Shown: positions 22,510 to 34,807, counted from the first letter of the stretch. The stretch: DNA of 64,000 nucleotides from Doryteuthis pealeii (GCA_023376005.1 CM042160.1:87337894-87401893), one strand, 5' to 3'. The notes: generated from the letters alone by a model not told the origin. Numbers and translations are program-made.

Positions 22510-23826
22510 AATAAAAGCAAGTTCAGATTTTTACAATTTCATTTTGTCCAAAACTTGTATGTATAAAGTAAAAAAAATTTTTTGTAAAAGAATCCTCCCA
22601 CTTTGAAGGAGGTTAAAACTTTAATCTCTATTTTCAAAACCATTAATTAAAAATAATTTGACAAACTTTATATACATAAAAAACACAAAACAAAATTTTC
22701 CCATTCAATCTTTAGTTTGGAAAATTCCTCAAAAGTATTGTACTTACTAATATACATTTTTTTTTTTTTGTAAATATTCCAGATGATAATTTTTCCTAAC
22801 CAAAAGATATATGACACAGCCAGGAAAGAGAGTTCAATTCTATAGATTTGATAGACCAATATCCTCATTTGATTTTCAATTGATTGAATCACCAATCAAG
22901 TTAAAACAAATTCAATTCGGTACAACTTGTTTTCTATTCAATTAGTGACTATTTGCAAAAAAGTATTCTTTAGACCCATGAATGTGGAAAAATGAACCAG
23001 AAACTCAAATAATATTCACCAAATAAAATCAGTGAAGATGTTTGAGATAAACAAAAATAAACATAGACCAAATATAATAGATTACATCAATTGATAATAA
23101 ATAGATGTTGGTAGTTTATATATTTTTGAAAGAATGTAAAGTTTGGGATTTTCTTTCATATTCAGACAATAGACAAAATGATATCCAACTTTAGGTATCT
23201 CAGATGTGAAATTAATTTGAATAAACACACAAGAAACAATTAACAATTTACATTAAACAAGTGCAAAAGAAAAAAAGAAAAAAAAAAGAAAAGTCAATTT
23301 AATAGATAAAACTGATCATCTACATTATACAGAGAGAGAGAGAGAAGAAAGATAAATAAAGAATAAAAAAATATAAATATACAATTTCATACCATATCAA
23401 ACCTACTACCCAATTGCATATAATGTGTGTGAGAAACAGTGAAAAAAGATATGGACATGCTCTTGGATTTATATTTAAAAAAAAAAAAAAGAGTAAATTG
23501 TCCTCACGATATTCTTGTCTCCTACACATCTTTTGTCAAGTGAGTAGTGACAGATATTCATATAACCATACTTTAAAAAAGAAATAACGTAAAACAAAAC
23601 ACACGCACACCACACACACAAAAATGTTTTGTTAGACAATTAGTCATGCATAGGATACAATAGAGGCCAACAAAAATAAAGCCATTAAAAAAAAAAAAGA
23701 TGGAATCAGGACAATAGACAGGGAAGAATAGATATAAATATATATGAAATAAAATAGGAAAAAATAAAGGTTGTCTATCAGTTGATAGTACTAAGGTTGT
23801 CTGAGTCTAAAACGTAGGACATTGTC
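22510..23826. other. 3' flank of the gene, no further exon recognised
   Basis: AT-rich sequence downstream of the stop codon of the minus-strand gene. It holds a (GA)n run at 23333-23344, (CA)n at 23602-23620 and A-runs. A 3' UTR is expected here if 23827 is the true stop, but I see no poly-A signal that stands out from the AT-rich background. Confidence 0.5.
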
Positions 23827-24395
23827 CTACAAGCTAGTGGCATGCAGATGGTAGAGAAACAATACCTTCTCTTCATCATTCTTGTTAGAGTCAATGTTTG
23901 TGCTATTCCACATCTCTTCCATTACAGCAGTATAGTTTGACTGAGTAACTGCCACGCTTGGCTCATCGGGCACTACCTGAGTATTGCTTGTCATACAATA
24001 GGACATTGCAGCCTGTTGGGAATTAAGTTTCTCATCGAGAGTGCTGCTATGAAAGTCCATGGCGTTGGCATGGAACACAGGACTAGGCAGCTCTTCTACT
24101 GTGGTGTCAGGAGGTTCTGACTTTATGGGGGTACTCATTAAAAAATAGTTCTGTTCCTGAGATGGCGTGAGGTGATTAAGAAGAGAGAAAGACGATGGAT
24201 CAGTCAAGGTGGCCCGCATTTTTTTCTGACTAGTGCGCGGTGTGCTCTTTTGCAAAAGCATGTCCTCATATCGGAAATAGGCTCCACTGTGGTCACCGGT
24301 TACCTCCACAAACCAAGAGTTTACATGTCCTAAACGCATGGTCATCTTCACTCTGTAATTGCATTTGTGCCCGCGGACTTTGGTTTTCGAACAAT
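23827..24395 (-). CDS. 3' exon of an uncharacterised nuclear-type protein
   Basis: The acceptor is a T-rich tract ending TTTTCTTGCAG before 24395. The exon completes an Asp codon split across the junction and runs 188 codons to a TAG ending at 23827. It begins CSKTKVRGHKCNYRV, with two Cys and a His, then an aromatic strand-like segment SWFVEVTGDH, which recalls zinc-binding folds of the FLYWCH/WRKY-GCM1 type. That is a weak resemblance, not an identification. The remainder is Ser/Thr/Glu-rich, with basic SQKKMRA and a sumoylation-type motif IKSEPPD at model residues 216-222, typical of transcription regulators. The final dozen residues (VLFLYHLHATSL) are hydrophobic and may be intron read-through past a weak donor AAG|GTATTG near 23867. 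The stop is therefore uncertain. Confidence 0.85.
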
Positions 24396-24819
24396 CTGCA
24401 AGAAAATGGAGAAAAGAAAAGAGAGAAGAAAAATGAGAAAACAGAAAATTTATTAGAATAAAACCAAAAAAAAAACAAACAAAAATTCAGTCGTAACATT
24501 TAAAGAAAAATCCTACCTACATTTATATATGTGCATAAGTATGTATGGAAGTGTAGATTATAATTTATATTTAACTAGTTATTACTTGTGAAAAACTTTG
24601 TTTTAGGAAATAAACTAAATAACATTTACATATTAGTGTCATTTAATATACATTTTAATTTCTTTGATTATTCCTATTCTTCTATCAATTTTATATTTAA
24701 AAAATTCAAAATTTCTTTGTTATAGTAACAATATTAGCTTGCTTCAAGTTATCTAAGTTAGCATGGTTCTGATGATATTGTTATGGTAACTTTAGTGATG
24801 TAGAAATGTAGAATGTATA

Positions 24820-24970
24820 TATACAAGGTGTGTCAAAAAAGTATTGAGATTTAAGTTGTATTTACCAAGATAGAAATGAAGAATGAATGAAATGTTATTT
24901 TTTTTCAAAATACAAGGTGTGTCAAAAAGTACAAAAAATCTCAATACTTTTTTGACACACCTTGTATATA
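24820..24970. mobile_element. Mariner/Tc1-like MITE with three terminal-repeat copies
   Basis: The left end ACAAGGTGTGTCAAAAAAGT at 24823 and its reverse complement at about 24943-24965 are inverted terminal repeats, flanked by TATA on both sides. This form of end is typical of mariner-type elements with TA target duplication. A third, direct copy of the end (ACAAGGTGTGTCAAAAAGTAC) lies inside at 24912-24932, suggesting a nested insertion or an incomplete rearrangement. No transposase is present. Confidence 0.8.
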
Positions 24971-25269
24971 GCATTTTATATATTTATGAAAGTGGTTATT
25001 ACAAAACTGAAGTATATCAATAAAGTAAAACATTTCCAGATAAATTTCTGTATTAGTAGAACAAGTAGAAATGAACAAGTGTTTTGCATTAAAATATTTT
25101 GGAAAACTGATCAATTAGAAAGAATTTTACCAAATATCCAAAAGAATTTTTCAAAAAGGAACATTTAGAATTTTACTTTAATAATTGGCATGGATGCTTT
25201 TCAAAAAAATAAGTTGTACACAATTTAAAATAAATATTTGTTTAATAAATATAAAAAGTTTTCTTCCAT

Positions 25270-25328
25270 TTATGGGATGTTGGTGGAATCTAAAATGTAA
25301 ATATAAAAAATTTTATAAACATCCCATA
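25270..25328. repeat. Short inverted repeat
   Basis: TATGGGATGTT pairs with AACATCCCATA about 40 bases away. The small AT-rich interior has no coding potential. It may be the remnant of a small MITE. Confidence 0.5.
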
Positions 25329-25520
25329 GTACAATGGTGCCTCTTGTGTTAAAAGTGTATACAAAAAAAACGGTACTCATTATTTAAGTTCCAAATCAAA
25401 TATGATGTAGCAATTTTATTTCAATAAAATAAATTCTCTTTAAGTAGAGAAATTAGAAATCTTAAAGATGCTAAAATAAGATTTTTATATTTTGTTGTCT
25501 TAAATTCTTCAAAGGAGAAA

Positions 25521-25540
25521 TTATTATTATTATTATTATT
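25521..25540. repeat. (ATT)n microsatellite
   Basis: Six ATT units following GGAGAAATT. It could mark the 3' end of an old retroposed copy, as at 17143-17161, but no flanking LINE tail is visible. Confidence 0.7.
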
Positions 25541-27149
25541 CACTGATGTATTCAAAATGGCAATCCTCATCTTGACTATAATTATAATCACAATGTTTAG
25601 GCTGTTTTACTCTCCTGCCTTCTTTAAACTGGAAATTTTTAACCAAACCTTTTTATTTAACACAAAGGGGAAATTATCATTCTGTTGTTCATTCTTAGAG
25701 GATATTTCTTTCTAGTTGATTTGTTCCTTCAAAGTTCATGGAAACTTACTGACAACTAATACTAAAAAAAAAAAAAAAAAACCTGGAAGGCATAATGTCT
25801 GAATCATTGTGACTAGAATAACAACTAAAATGTGAACACTATTCAGAGTACATCAGTTAATAATAATGATACTTTTATATAATTATCAAAAATGTAATAA
25901 AAAAAATAAAAAAAAAAAAAAATAAAAAAACTCAAATTAATAGTAAATTTAAATTCATAAAAGAAAGTTTCCATTTTGAATTAAAACATTCCAAGCTTTA
26001 AAGTTGGCTGTTGTCTATAATTTCAAAGAGCTTATAACATACTATTTTTTATTCTGTGTTAAATTATTAATACTTTTTGTCACTTGTTTACATAAAAAAT
26101 TTTTTAAATATCAATATTTTGTTATTTTGTAATTTTCTAATAACTATACATTATTATTTGAGAATTATTCATATAATTTCATAAAATTCAGATTTAAAAA
26201 AAAGAAAAACCCAAAGAGAAAGACAATGTCTATTTTTGTCAAGTCAGATATAAATTGATATATACTACAATATCTCAACAGTAATAACTTTGTCTACTTT
26301 TCATTTCACATGAAATGTTGATGGTAGGGCAATGGGAGGTGATGAACTTTGCTTTTTTTCTTTTCTTTTTTAAGAACATAAGGTTAGTGGAGGGGGTTGC
26401 AGGAAGAAACTAAAGTGGCAGATGAAGGGTAAATAGTTGGGACTAGTATAAAGAATACACTGTTAATGATTAATAAAAGCCTTTAAAAGACTAACCATTT
26501 TTTTTTCTTTCAAAAGATAACTAATGATTAATTGGTCAACAGAGTACAACAGTGAATTTCAAATAGGAATCTTCAGGTTTCCCTCTCTCACAAAAATATG
26601 AATTCATAATGGTATTATCTACTTTGATTCATTCTTTTTACTGTATATTATTCAAAATATGAAAGCTTAAATTTAACCTTTTAACAATTGGACTATGTAG
26701 AAATATATGAAAAAAGCAACAAAAAAATAAATAAATGATCAGCAAACAGCTGACCTGTCAGTATTGGTAGTGATATATTAGACTAGGAATTAACAATAAA
26801 TCTAATCACAAACCAATTAGAATTGGTCAGTTTTTGCAATTAAAGAAAGTGACCCTATATAAGTATGTTTTTGACTATTTCTAATACAAATGGACGATTG
26901 ATTATTGAGCATTTCTAATAACACTGAATGACCAATTTGATTTAAGATTATTATTTATTAGAAGGGTTGCTGAAAAGTTGTGATGTCTAGCCATATAAGC
27001 AAGTAGGCAGATGGATTGTTATGACTAAAAGTGGAACACATTAATACTTGATGCATTAAGTGGGTTTATTTTGAAAGTTTTAAAGTATTTCTTTCTCTTT
27101 TAGGTTTTTTTTTTAAGGTTCATTTATGATATCAACCCACATGGGTTAT

Positions 27150-27345
27150 TTAATGCCAATGTCATCCTGTAGAAGAACAGTAATGGCACTATATAACCCA
27201 TAGCTTGGGGGATGAGGGGGGTTCATACATTTTTCTTCAAGGGTATTAGTATGAAAGAGAACATAATGCAACTGGAGTTTGAACTCATTCACTAAGATGT
27301 CACAGTCCAGCACATTAGTCATTACAACATGGAGACCCCCCACCC
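27150..27345 (-). mobile_element. SINE-D copy
   Basis: In minus orientation it reads TCCATGTTGTAATGACTAAT (A-box-like), then GAGTTCAAACTCCAGT (B-box-like), and TACTAATACCCTTGAAG, a body motif shared with SINE-B. The low-coordinate end has GGGTTATTTAATGCC, shared with the composite repeats at 34415 and 45958. Confidence 0.6.
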
Positions 27346-28296
27346 AAATCTGTTTTAGATTTATGTTGGACTGTCTTAAATTTGTTAAAGACATTGAGGT
27401 AAGTATATATTCACTTATTTTCTTTTTATCTGATGCTGCAATGTAAACCATTTTATGTTTATTAATTAAAAATTTTTTAAATGTTTCACATTGCCAAATT
27501 CAAGAAAAATATACATATATCTTTTGTCACAAAGTAAATCTTTTTTTTTTCTCTCTCTAATGTTTGTTTCTTGATAATGAAAGATTTTGATGATAAAATT
27601 GGATTTTTCATGCATGGTTTGTCCTTTTGTTTCTTAGGTGTTTTGACTTCTTGTAATGTGTCATTTTTACAAAATAAATTCAGTTAATATTTAACTAAAA
27701 TCCTTAAAAATCTACTGCAAAATTCCTAAGTCTACAATAGAAGACAAAATGGTACCCTTATAGTATGTGGCCTACCATAAAAAGTATATTATAAGGTTAT
27801 AATAATAACTGCTAACCCTAACCCTATTTCAGAATTTTAAATATTTAAAATTAAATTCATGATTCTGATTCATGTAAATTATGGATAAATTCTTTTTTAA
27901 TTATTCTTAATTACTATATACAGCTTATGACTGAATTGCATTTCTTGAAATTGAATATATGTGAAAAATAATTAGTTTCAATAAATTGCCTACTACTTAT
28001 ATCTATAAACATACTCTTACTGAGGTAGGCCACATACTATAACGACACCGACAAAATTAAATAAATTTTTACAGTGTCAAATTTTTGAAAAATTAACAAA
28101 AGAGTCTGACATTGCCTGAAACAAAAGAAATTCAAAAATTTTAAATCCATTATTAAACAAAACAAATTAAGTAACTTAGATTATTTTTATAAACATAAAA
28201 TACAATAAAAGTAAATATTTCCTCCTCTCTGCAACAATCTTTTTGGATTTGGGATTGACAAAGAATAAAATTTGAAAATTCCATGGACTAACAGTA

Positions 28297-28610
28297 ATGC
28301 TGATAGCTTTTTGATTTAGTGCATCTTGGGATGCACATATTTGCTTTGAATGAGTCCCCGGGGGAAAATTTCCCAACTAAAGTTTCTTAATAGATTATAG
28401 TGGTTTTATTCATGATTTGGAGAAACAGCTCAAGCCATCTAACTCCAACCATGTAACCTATCCTGTGTAATTAATTTCTAAGAAACTATTGAAATGTATT
28501 TACAGTTAGCTTGAAATGGTGAGGGAAGAAAAAAGAAAAACACTGGGATGCATGGATATGATTTTACTTCATCCTTTTAGATTTTTATGAGTCAGGGACC
28601 CATCAGCATC
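28297..28610 (+). mobile_element. MITE family M1, full length
   Basis: Starts ATGCTGATAGCTTTTTGATT and ends CATCAGCATC, giving short inverted ends GATGCTGAT. The interior matches 44525-44860 along its length. No open frame. Its sub-terminal region holds a small palindrome TGCATCTTGGGATGCA. Confidence 0.85.
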
Positions 28611-28928
28611 TTTGACTAATGGAAAGTATCAAGCCATTTTGAATATCTTGAGTGTCTATTCTTCAGGTTTGGGGGGGGGGTAGTAAAACATTGCAATACC
28701 CAAATCTGCAAATTCTTCCAAAAGTTCAGATGAGAGTCTCTGCAACTTTGTATAAAGTTAGAAATCCCCATTGAAAGAGAAATTAAGGAAATGTGATGAA
28801 GCCAATGGTAATCCTTTAGGAGGATTTTGCAGATTGTTTTAAAAAGTGAAGTGGATGCTGAGATAAATTTATGAGATCCTAAGGGGAAGTATTTTTGGAC
28901 TAAGGTGCCATTGCTCTAAACAGGCTAT

Positions 28929-28950
28929 TTTTTTTTTTGGGGGGGGGGGT
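28929..28950. repeat. T-run directly followed by G-run
   Basis: About ten T followed immediately by about ten G. The same arrangement recurs at 30268-30310, 37728-37755 and 39480-39508. Confidence 0.85.
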
Positions 28951-29087
28951 TCAATATTAAATAACTCATTTCTAAACAGATATAAAATGAATTGATACAA
29001 TGTGGAGAAAAACCTAAATATTTTCAAAAGAATTTCTACTTAATTTCAGTTGATCTCAGAAATATGAAATATCATTTAAATTTAACA

Positions 29088-29100
29088 TACACACATACAT

Positions 29101-29156
<56 letters not shown>
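29088..29156. repeat. (CATA)n(TA)n microsatellite
   Basis: ACATACATACACATACAT followed by about 24 TA units. Open frames across it translate to alternating Tyr and Ile and are spurious. Confidence 0.9.
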
Positions 29157-29158
<2 letters not shown>

Positions 29159-29335
29159 CCCTAACAGAGTAATGCCAATGAAGGGGTACTCCAGTTCTGG
29201 AAAAATGCCAATGAAAGGGTACAACCTATTTTTCCAGAACTGGAGCCTCACCACCAGATGCTGTTTAGTCCTATTCCCAGGAAACGTGCCTATTCTTACC
29301 CCTCTGCATGGTAGACATAAATAAAACTAACTTTA
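29157..29335 (+). mobile_element. Composite repeat family E, partial copy
   Basis: Shares CCAGAACTGGAGCCTCACCA, CAGATG and CTTACCCCTCTGCATGG with 30688-30965. The segment GCCAATGAA.GGGTAC is present twice, at 29173 and 29208, a small local duplication. Probably the 3' part of a tRNA-derived SINE. Confidence 0.65.
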
Positions 29336-30267
29336 ACTTGTCTAGAACCAGTTGTATTTATTCTGAATGTTAGCTTCAATTTAATCCTTTTTATTTTTAA
29401 CAATGAGTTTAATAAGAACTCTTATATTTCTATATTAATCAGTATAATCTAGTTCATTATAAGTTTCCACATCTTTGTAAGTGCACAAAAAGTATTAATC
29501 ATGGTAAACAAAACCACTAGGATTTAACAGATTTTATTCAAAATATTTAGATCTTTATTAATTTGATATGGCTGCAATTTTTTTAAAGATAAAAAAAGAC
29601 TAAATGTTAAAATGCTAGAGTATAAGACAATTCCATTTTATCATTCTTTTCAGTTAAAAATAAGTTTTTATTTTGGGCAGAGAACATTTGGGAATATCTA
29701 GAAAATAGAATCAATGCTTTTGAGAAAACTGCTGATAAAGTAGAAAACTATTTTTATTTTCTTAAATTTCCCCTGTTAGCATAAAGAATTTGATCAAAAG
29801 AAAATACTGTAAATTTCTATCGTTCTTGAAAACCATTGGATCTTGAATCGATACAGTTCCAAATGAATTTAAATGCTTAATTATTAGACTGACATAATCA
29901 TTAACAAAAAAAAAACTGGTTTGTTTGAAACAACAGAATACTGACAAAAATCATGAGAAAAATATATCTATACGAATAAAGGCAGAGATTGTTTGGTTGT
30001 AGGAGTCTATAATGCCCCCCCCTCCCCGGTCCCAGAAATTGGAAATTGAGAACTGTAATTTTATCTATAAGGTTAACTTGATGAATAGGCAACACTGACC
30101 TCTAAGGTCATTAGGTCAATTTAGTGTCAAAACTGATATTTCCATCAAAATGGAAAGAAATAATGAGTTTAGGATATCTGAGAAAATTTAATGTTATCTA
30201 AAAGCATTATCAATAAAAAATAAATTCTTAAAATATTTTTGCATTTTGACAAGAGTTTGTATTCTGT

Positions 30268-30310
30268 TTTTTTTTTTTTTTTTTTTTTTTTTTTTGGGGG
30301 GGGGGGGGGT
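30268..30310. repeat. T-run directly followed by G-run
   Basis: About 28 T then about 14 G without interruption. It is the longest of four such junctions in the window. Confidence 0.9.
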
Positions 30311-30687
30311 AATGTTAGAATTTATTTTAAGCCTTAATTTTCTTTTCGTCAAGCAATGCTAGTTACCCTAACTAGTATAGGAGTAAATGTATAAAAACAT
30401 CAATTAATCTGTAAAAATCCTTACAATTAAACAGTAAGCCTTACCAATAATATCACTAATACTAGAAAAAAAATCTTGCCTATAATCATAATTATAAGAT
30501 CATTATCTTAAATAACAAATAAGATTGATTTTAATGACATGACAACCCATCTAGGGTTATTTTATGCCTAGAGGTTAAGAAATTGCATACATTGTATGTT
30601 TATAATTACATTTTTTGCACGCAGTTTTATATCAAGTATTTCTATCTAATATAAGTAATTTGCAAACAAATCCTTTTGAACAATAGG

Positions 30688-30965
30688 TGTGGCCCTAATA
30701 GAGAGTAATAGCAATCAAGGGGTATTCCAAACTCCATATATCTGCAGAACTGGAGCCTCACCATCAGATGCAGTTTAGTGTCATATCCAGAAAACCACCC
30801 TTTTTTAGAAGAGGAGGTCTTACCCCTCTGCATGGGGATTCAATCAGGATATTCTAAGTACCCTGGTCATAAATAAAGAGTTGTTTTTTTTTTTTTTAAC
30901 TTAAATTTGTCTAGAACGAGTTTCGTTTATCTAAAATGGTGGCTTTAATTTAATCCTTTTTAGTT
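30688..30965 (+). mobile_element. Composite repeat family E, partial copy
   Basis: Contains GGCCCTAATAGAGAGTAATA, CAGAACTGGAGCCTCACCAT and CCCCTCTGCATGG, then CATAAATAAAGAGTTG, a T-run and TTGTCTAGAAC. Collinear with 29157-29400. Confidence 0.65.
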
Positions 30966-31077
30966 TTTGAATAAACAATTTTCACAGCTCAAGAAATTAA
31001 GAAAATATGTTGAGACTGTGAATTTGATATGAAAATGAAAGTTTATTCTCTGGTTGAGGCAACAAGAAGTTGACAAG

Positions 31078-31078
31078 T

Positions 31079-31109
<31 letters not shown>
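31078..31109. repeat. (CA)n microsatellite
   Basis: About 14 CA units followed by TATATAA. Confidence 0.9.
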
Positions 31110-31375
31110 ACCCCTCTGCACGAGCAGGATGTGACACAAGGTCAATTTCTCAAGTAGAGTTGAACAAGTTTGTATTCAAATTTTTCCTTCTTTTAGATTG
31201 GTAACCTAGCCAAAGTTAAAGAGCCGAGTCTGCCCTACTATTTACACGTAGGAGGAAGAGTAGTTGGATTCATACTTTTCCCAAGGGTATTAGCACCATG
31301 TGAAATGCAAACAGCCTCATCCAGGATTTGATCTTGGATTGACAAGTCCATTCCCTACGACTAACCCTTACACCA
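31108..31375 (-). mobile_element. SINE-B copy
   Basis: In minus orientation it has the head TGGTGTAAGGGTTAGTCG, GATCAAATCCTGGATGAGG (B-box-like), then GGTGCTAATACCCTTGGG, AAATAGTAGGGCAGACTC and the tail with GTGTCACATCCTGCTCGTG. Same family as 32808-33030 and 34172-34400. Confidence 0.75.
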
Positions 31376-31384
31376 CACACACAC

Positions 31385-31438
<54 letters not shown>
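31373..31438. repeat. Self-complementary (CA)n(GT)n(TA)n microsatellite
   Basis: CACACACACGTGTGTGTG followed by about 20 TA units. The CA/GT part is a palindrome that can form a hairpin or Z-DNA. Confidence 0.9.
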
Positions 31439-31441
<3 letters not shown>

Positions 31442-31523
31442 GTTAAGTAAACAAACAAATGTGTTTATTTTTATATGGCTTTAAGCGACAATTTTTGGAG
31501 ACTTCAATTAAGCACATATCCTC

Positions 31524-31527
31524 AAAA

Positions 31528-31576
<49 letters not shown>
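31524..31576. repeat. Poly-A, (TA)n, (CA)n tract
   Basis: Thirteen A, about 15 TA units and a short CA run. Confidence 0.9.
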
Positions 31577-32261
31577 ATAATATGATGGATGTCAAGGTGT
31601 GTTTTCTTGCTTTGCCTTCGAGGGGTAAAAAGAAAGAAAAAAAAAAAGAGTAATATAACAAATGTAAAAAAAACTCGGCAAAAGGTGATGAAATCTGCTA
31701 AGTATTCATCAGCTTACCTACTGCAACACCCAAGACAAAAGTAGACAGAAACATGTGACGATTACATGTGTATTCAAATCAAATGAATAGGAGAAGAAGA
31801 AAAAACAAAAAGAAATCCAAGCCCATATTGCCTTAGGCACTTCTTTCTGTTTTGTCTTGATGTCTACATCCATTCAAGTTATCTACCCATACAAGTAGTA
31901 TTTCTACCCTGGTTTTATTTGGTTCATTTCATTGTAAGCCAATCCTAAGCAACATTATAACCTACACCTAGCCCGTAAGAGCAGTAGTCAGTGTCTATGA
32001 AGCTGGATGAAGATCAGGAAGAACACCACTAACGAGGTAACCACTGGCCAACCCTCTTCACCCCCCCCCCCCTTATCTTACCTCATCAGTGTATCATTAT
32101 GGCCTCACATAGTCACCAGACAGAAAATCTTGACAGCTCAATTGTTGTCACAGAAATAATCACCGACATTATTATTTTTGCCGTCCAACTTAGGAAGAAG
32201 AAAAAAAAATGGACAAACTTCAAAGTAATATGTTCAAGACAGGACATACAATATCGCTAAA

Positions 32262-32265
<4 letters not shown>

Positions 32266-32292
<27 letters not shown>
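32266..32292. repeat. (TA)n microsatellite
   Basis: About 13 TA units in otherwise unremarkable AT-rich intron. Confidence 0.9.
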
Positions 32293-32807
32293 ATACTTAT
32301 AAGTAAATTTTTGCAACTTACAGAAGCTGCAAATCAAAATACTTGCCCATTAATAGGGAAATGCCTGCTAATTATTTTAGTTATTTTTTATGAGAATGAA
32401 ATTTTAAGATCAAACCAAAAAAATAAAAAAATAAAAAAAGTGTTTTATAATTTGCTTGAAGCATTGTGTTTATATTGGTTTGGTGGTTGGTTTTGAAGGC
32501 TATCACAATGCAGGTGTAAAGAAAAATAAGGTAATTATGGTGGTGTTTTTTAACCTCTAATTTATTCTTAATATTTTAAGATAAAATCACATCAACAAAA
32601 GATTTCTGAAACTGAAGCTGTTGTTAGTGACCGTCCATAGAAAAACTATTTTGGTTAGATATTTAAAAATAGATAGCTCTTTATAAACTTAGATCAAAGA
32701 GTAGATTTAGAAAGTTAATCAAATATTTCTACTGCCTAAGGAGATCTCACCAGTAATGTGATATTTTCTGTTCATATTTTCTATGACATTATGAACTGGA
32801 GGTGCGT

Positions 32808-33030
32808 GGTGTAATGGTTATCATCGTAAGAAATGAACTTGTTGACCCGTGTTCAAAGCTTGGATAAGATTGGTTGTATTTCACACAGTACTAATACCCT
32901 TGGGAAAGGTATGCATCCAACTATTCTCCCTCCAGCCATGGGTAAATAGTAGGAAAGACTGAGCTCTTTAACCTTGGTTAAGCAACCAGTCTAGGAGAAG
33001 GAAAACTGAATTTAAATCTAATCATCAAAA
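32808..33030 (+). mobile_element. SINE-B copy
   Basis: Head GTGCGTGGTGTAATGGTTAT with a tRNA-like A box, a weak B box GTTCAAAGCTTGG, then ACTAATACCCTTGGGAAAGG, CTATTCTCCCTCCAG, AAATAGTAGG, CTGAGCTCTTTAACCTTGG and GGAGAAGGAAAACTGAATTT. The tRNA type is uncertain because the anticodon region is degraded. Confidence 0.8.
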
Positions 33031-33475
33031 ATCAGATATGTTACATTTAACTTTGAGAAGAATCATTATGTTTCAGCCAATCTATTCTACAGCCTTCTTT
33101 AAGTGTATTTTGATGTGGTGTAGTTTTCTTTGCTCAACATGGAAGGAGTTAAGGCACCCCCCACCTATATATGAATTAGAATCACCTAAATTAAATGGTT
33201 GACAAGAAATGTTATTGCCAATAGAAAACAATGATAAAGAGTAAAGCATGACATTAATTCAAATTTCTTAGAATCTGTAGAATCTTCATCTTGGAGAAAG
33301 AAAGCAGACATGGATTTTTGTTGTATTCATTTTCTAATGTAAATAATTGATTAAGAATGGATCACATTTAAACAAAACTAATATAGTTTTGAGAAATCAT
33401 ATACTATAAATTTACCCCAATCTTAATACATAAAAAAAAGTTTAAGAGTTGTGGTAATTAGAGGTTGGGGTTTAA

Positions 33476-33500
33476 GATTATTATTATTATTATTATTACT
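33476..33500. repeat. (ATT)n microsatellite
   Basis: Seven to eight ATT units in AT-rich DNA. A similar (TAA)n tract is at 36907-36943. Confidence 0.85.
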
Positions 33501-33555
33501 TAAAAAATAGAGAAATGTGTTATTAATATAGTATTGATATTTTGCTATTTTTACT

Positions 33556-33795
33556 TTAACTCTTAACATCCAGTTCAGAATTTTCCAAGTCCAAAGCCCA
33601 ATTCCTATAAGGATTTATCCAAAAATGGCTAAAAATTGCCTTTTCATTTAAAGTTACCAATTATTTCCCTCAAATCAAAGACTTCTAAATATGTTTAATA
33701 TTACATTTAAAGAAAGGCAATCATTTGGTCAGATTAGGAAAATGAATGTGATTCTGGCTGAGTGGAATGATGTGATATAGGACGTTAAGAGTTAA
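33556..33795. mobile_element. MITE family M2, full length
   Basis: Left end TTAACTCTTAACATC and right end GACGTTAAGAGTTAA form inverted repeats of about 15 bases. The interior is collinear with 41153-41380 in the opposite orientation. About 240 bp, no coding capacity. The outer TTAA could be part of a TTAA target duplication, but I cannot prove it. Confidence 0.85.
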
Positions 33796-34171
33796 GCGAA
33801 TAAAGATGGCGTTATGCCTAGCAACATGTTATAGTTGAGTTTTATTTTTCATAGCCTTAAAAATAGCCTTTTAAATAAAAAAGATAGAAGAATTAATTAA
33901 TTTAAAATAAATTTCTGATATTTACATAACTACAAAAAGATTTGCTCTCTCTCTCCCTCTCCTCACTAAGTATATTACTGGGAAAATGATAGGTCACTTA
34001 AATCATAAAATTACCAAGTTTTTAATGAACCAAAATGAATTTCAACTACCATCCTTGGTGACATTCATAAAAGTTATAGTAAAGAGAACTGATAATTTCG
34101 TCAAAACCAGAAGTTTTTAAACTTTTGGATAAGAAAGTCCACACCATTGTTAATATACCTAATATATCCTT

Positions 34172-34400
34172 ACAGGTGCATGGTGTAATGGTTATCATCG
34201 TAGGAAATGGACAAAGCGAGACAAGTTCAAATCCTGGATGAGGCTGTTTGCATTTCACATTTTAGTACTCATACGCTTGGGAAAGGTATGAATCCAACTA
34301 TTCTCCTTCCAGCTATATGTAAATAGGACAGACTGAGCTCTTTAACCTTGGTTAGGCAACAAGTTTAGGAGAAGAAAAACTGAATTCAAATCTGTTAAAC
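34172..34400 (+). mobile_element. SINE-B copy
   Basis: Head AGGTGCATGGTGTAATGGTT, B box GTTCAAATCCTGGATGAGG, then body motifs as in 32808-33030, ending GAGAAGAAAAACTGAATTCA. This is the most complete head of the family in the window. Confidence 0.8.
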
Positions 34401-34414
34401 CCTGCTTACGGTTT

Positions 34415-34690
34415 GGTTTGTTTTGTGGCATATCAATTTCAGTGGGTCATTTAATGCTGACAAAGATTTGAAATAAATTAATTCTTAATGGATGCTCAAT
34501 TTCTTTTATAAACACATTTTTCTATTTAATCCATAGATGGGACCCAACAGGTACTACCACTTTGGGTCAGAGTAGCCAGGGAGCAATGGTAATGAAAGGG
34601 TGCTCCACATTCTCCAGAACTGGAACCTCACCATCAGATAGTTTAATGTCATAGCCAGGACATCTGCTTAAGGAAGAAGTGAAAGTAAAA
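34415..34690 (+). mobile_element. Composite repeat family E, longest copy
   Basis: TTTGTGGCATATCAATTTCA and GTGGGTCATTTAATGC, then ATAGATGGGACCCAACAGGT, ACTACCACTTTGGGTCAG and CCAGAACTGGAACCTCACCA. It follows directly after the SINE-B copy at 34172-34400, so the two may be one longer retroposon. Related copies: 52700-52900, 45958-46025, 29157 and 30688. Confidence 0.65.
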
Positions 34691-34807
34691 TGGTTAAGGA
34701 CAGGCGAGGCTACTTATATTCATCTAATTTTAGGGAAAGGCATGAATCTATAATCCCTGCATAATCTCATTACTGACATTTACTAATCAATTGATAAAGG
34801 ATATTTA

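Noticed and set aside
24240..24461. Plus-strand open frame opposite the 3' exon
   Set aside because: It crosses the splice acceptor of the minus-strand exon and runs into intron A-runs, so it is a shadow.
27812..27830. CTAACCCTAACCCTA resembling telomere repeat
   Set aside because: Only two units, single site, in ordinary intronic sequence.
29072..32496. Open frames rich in alternating Tyr and Ile
   Set aside because: They are translations of (TA)n microsatellites.
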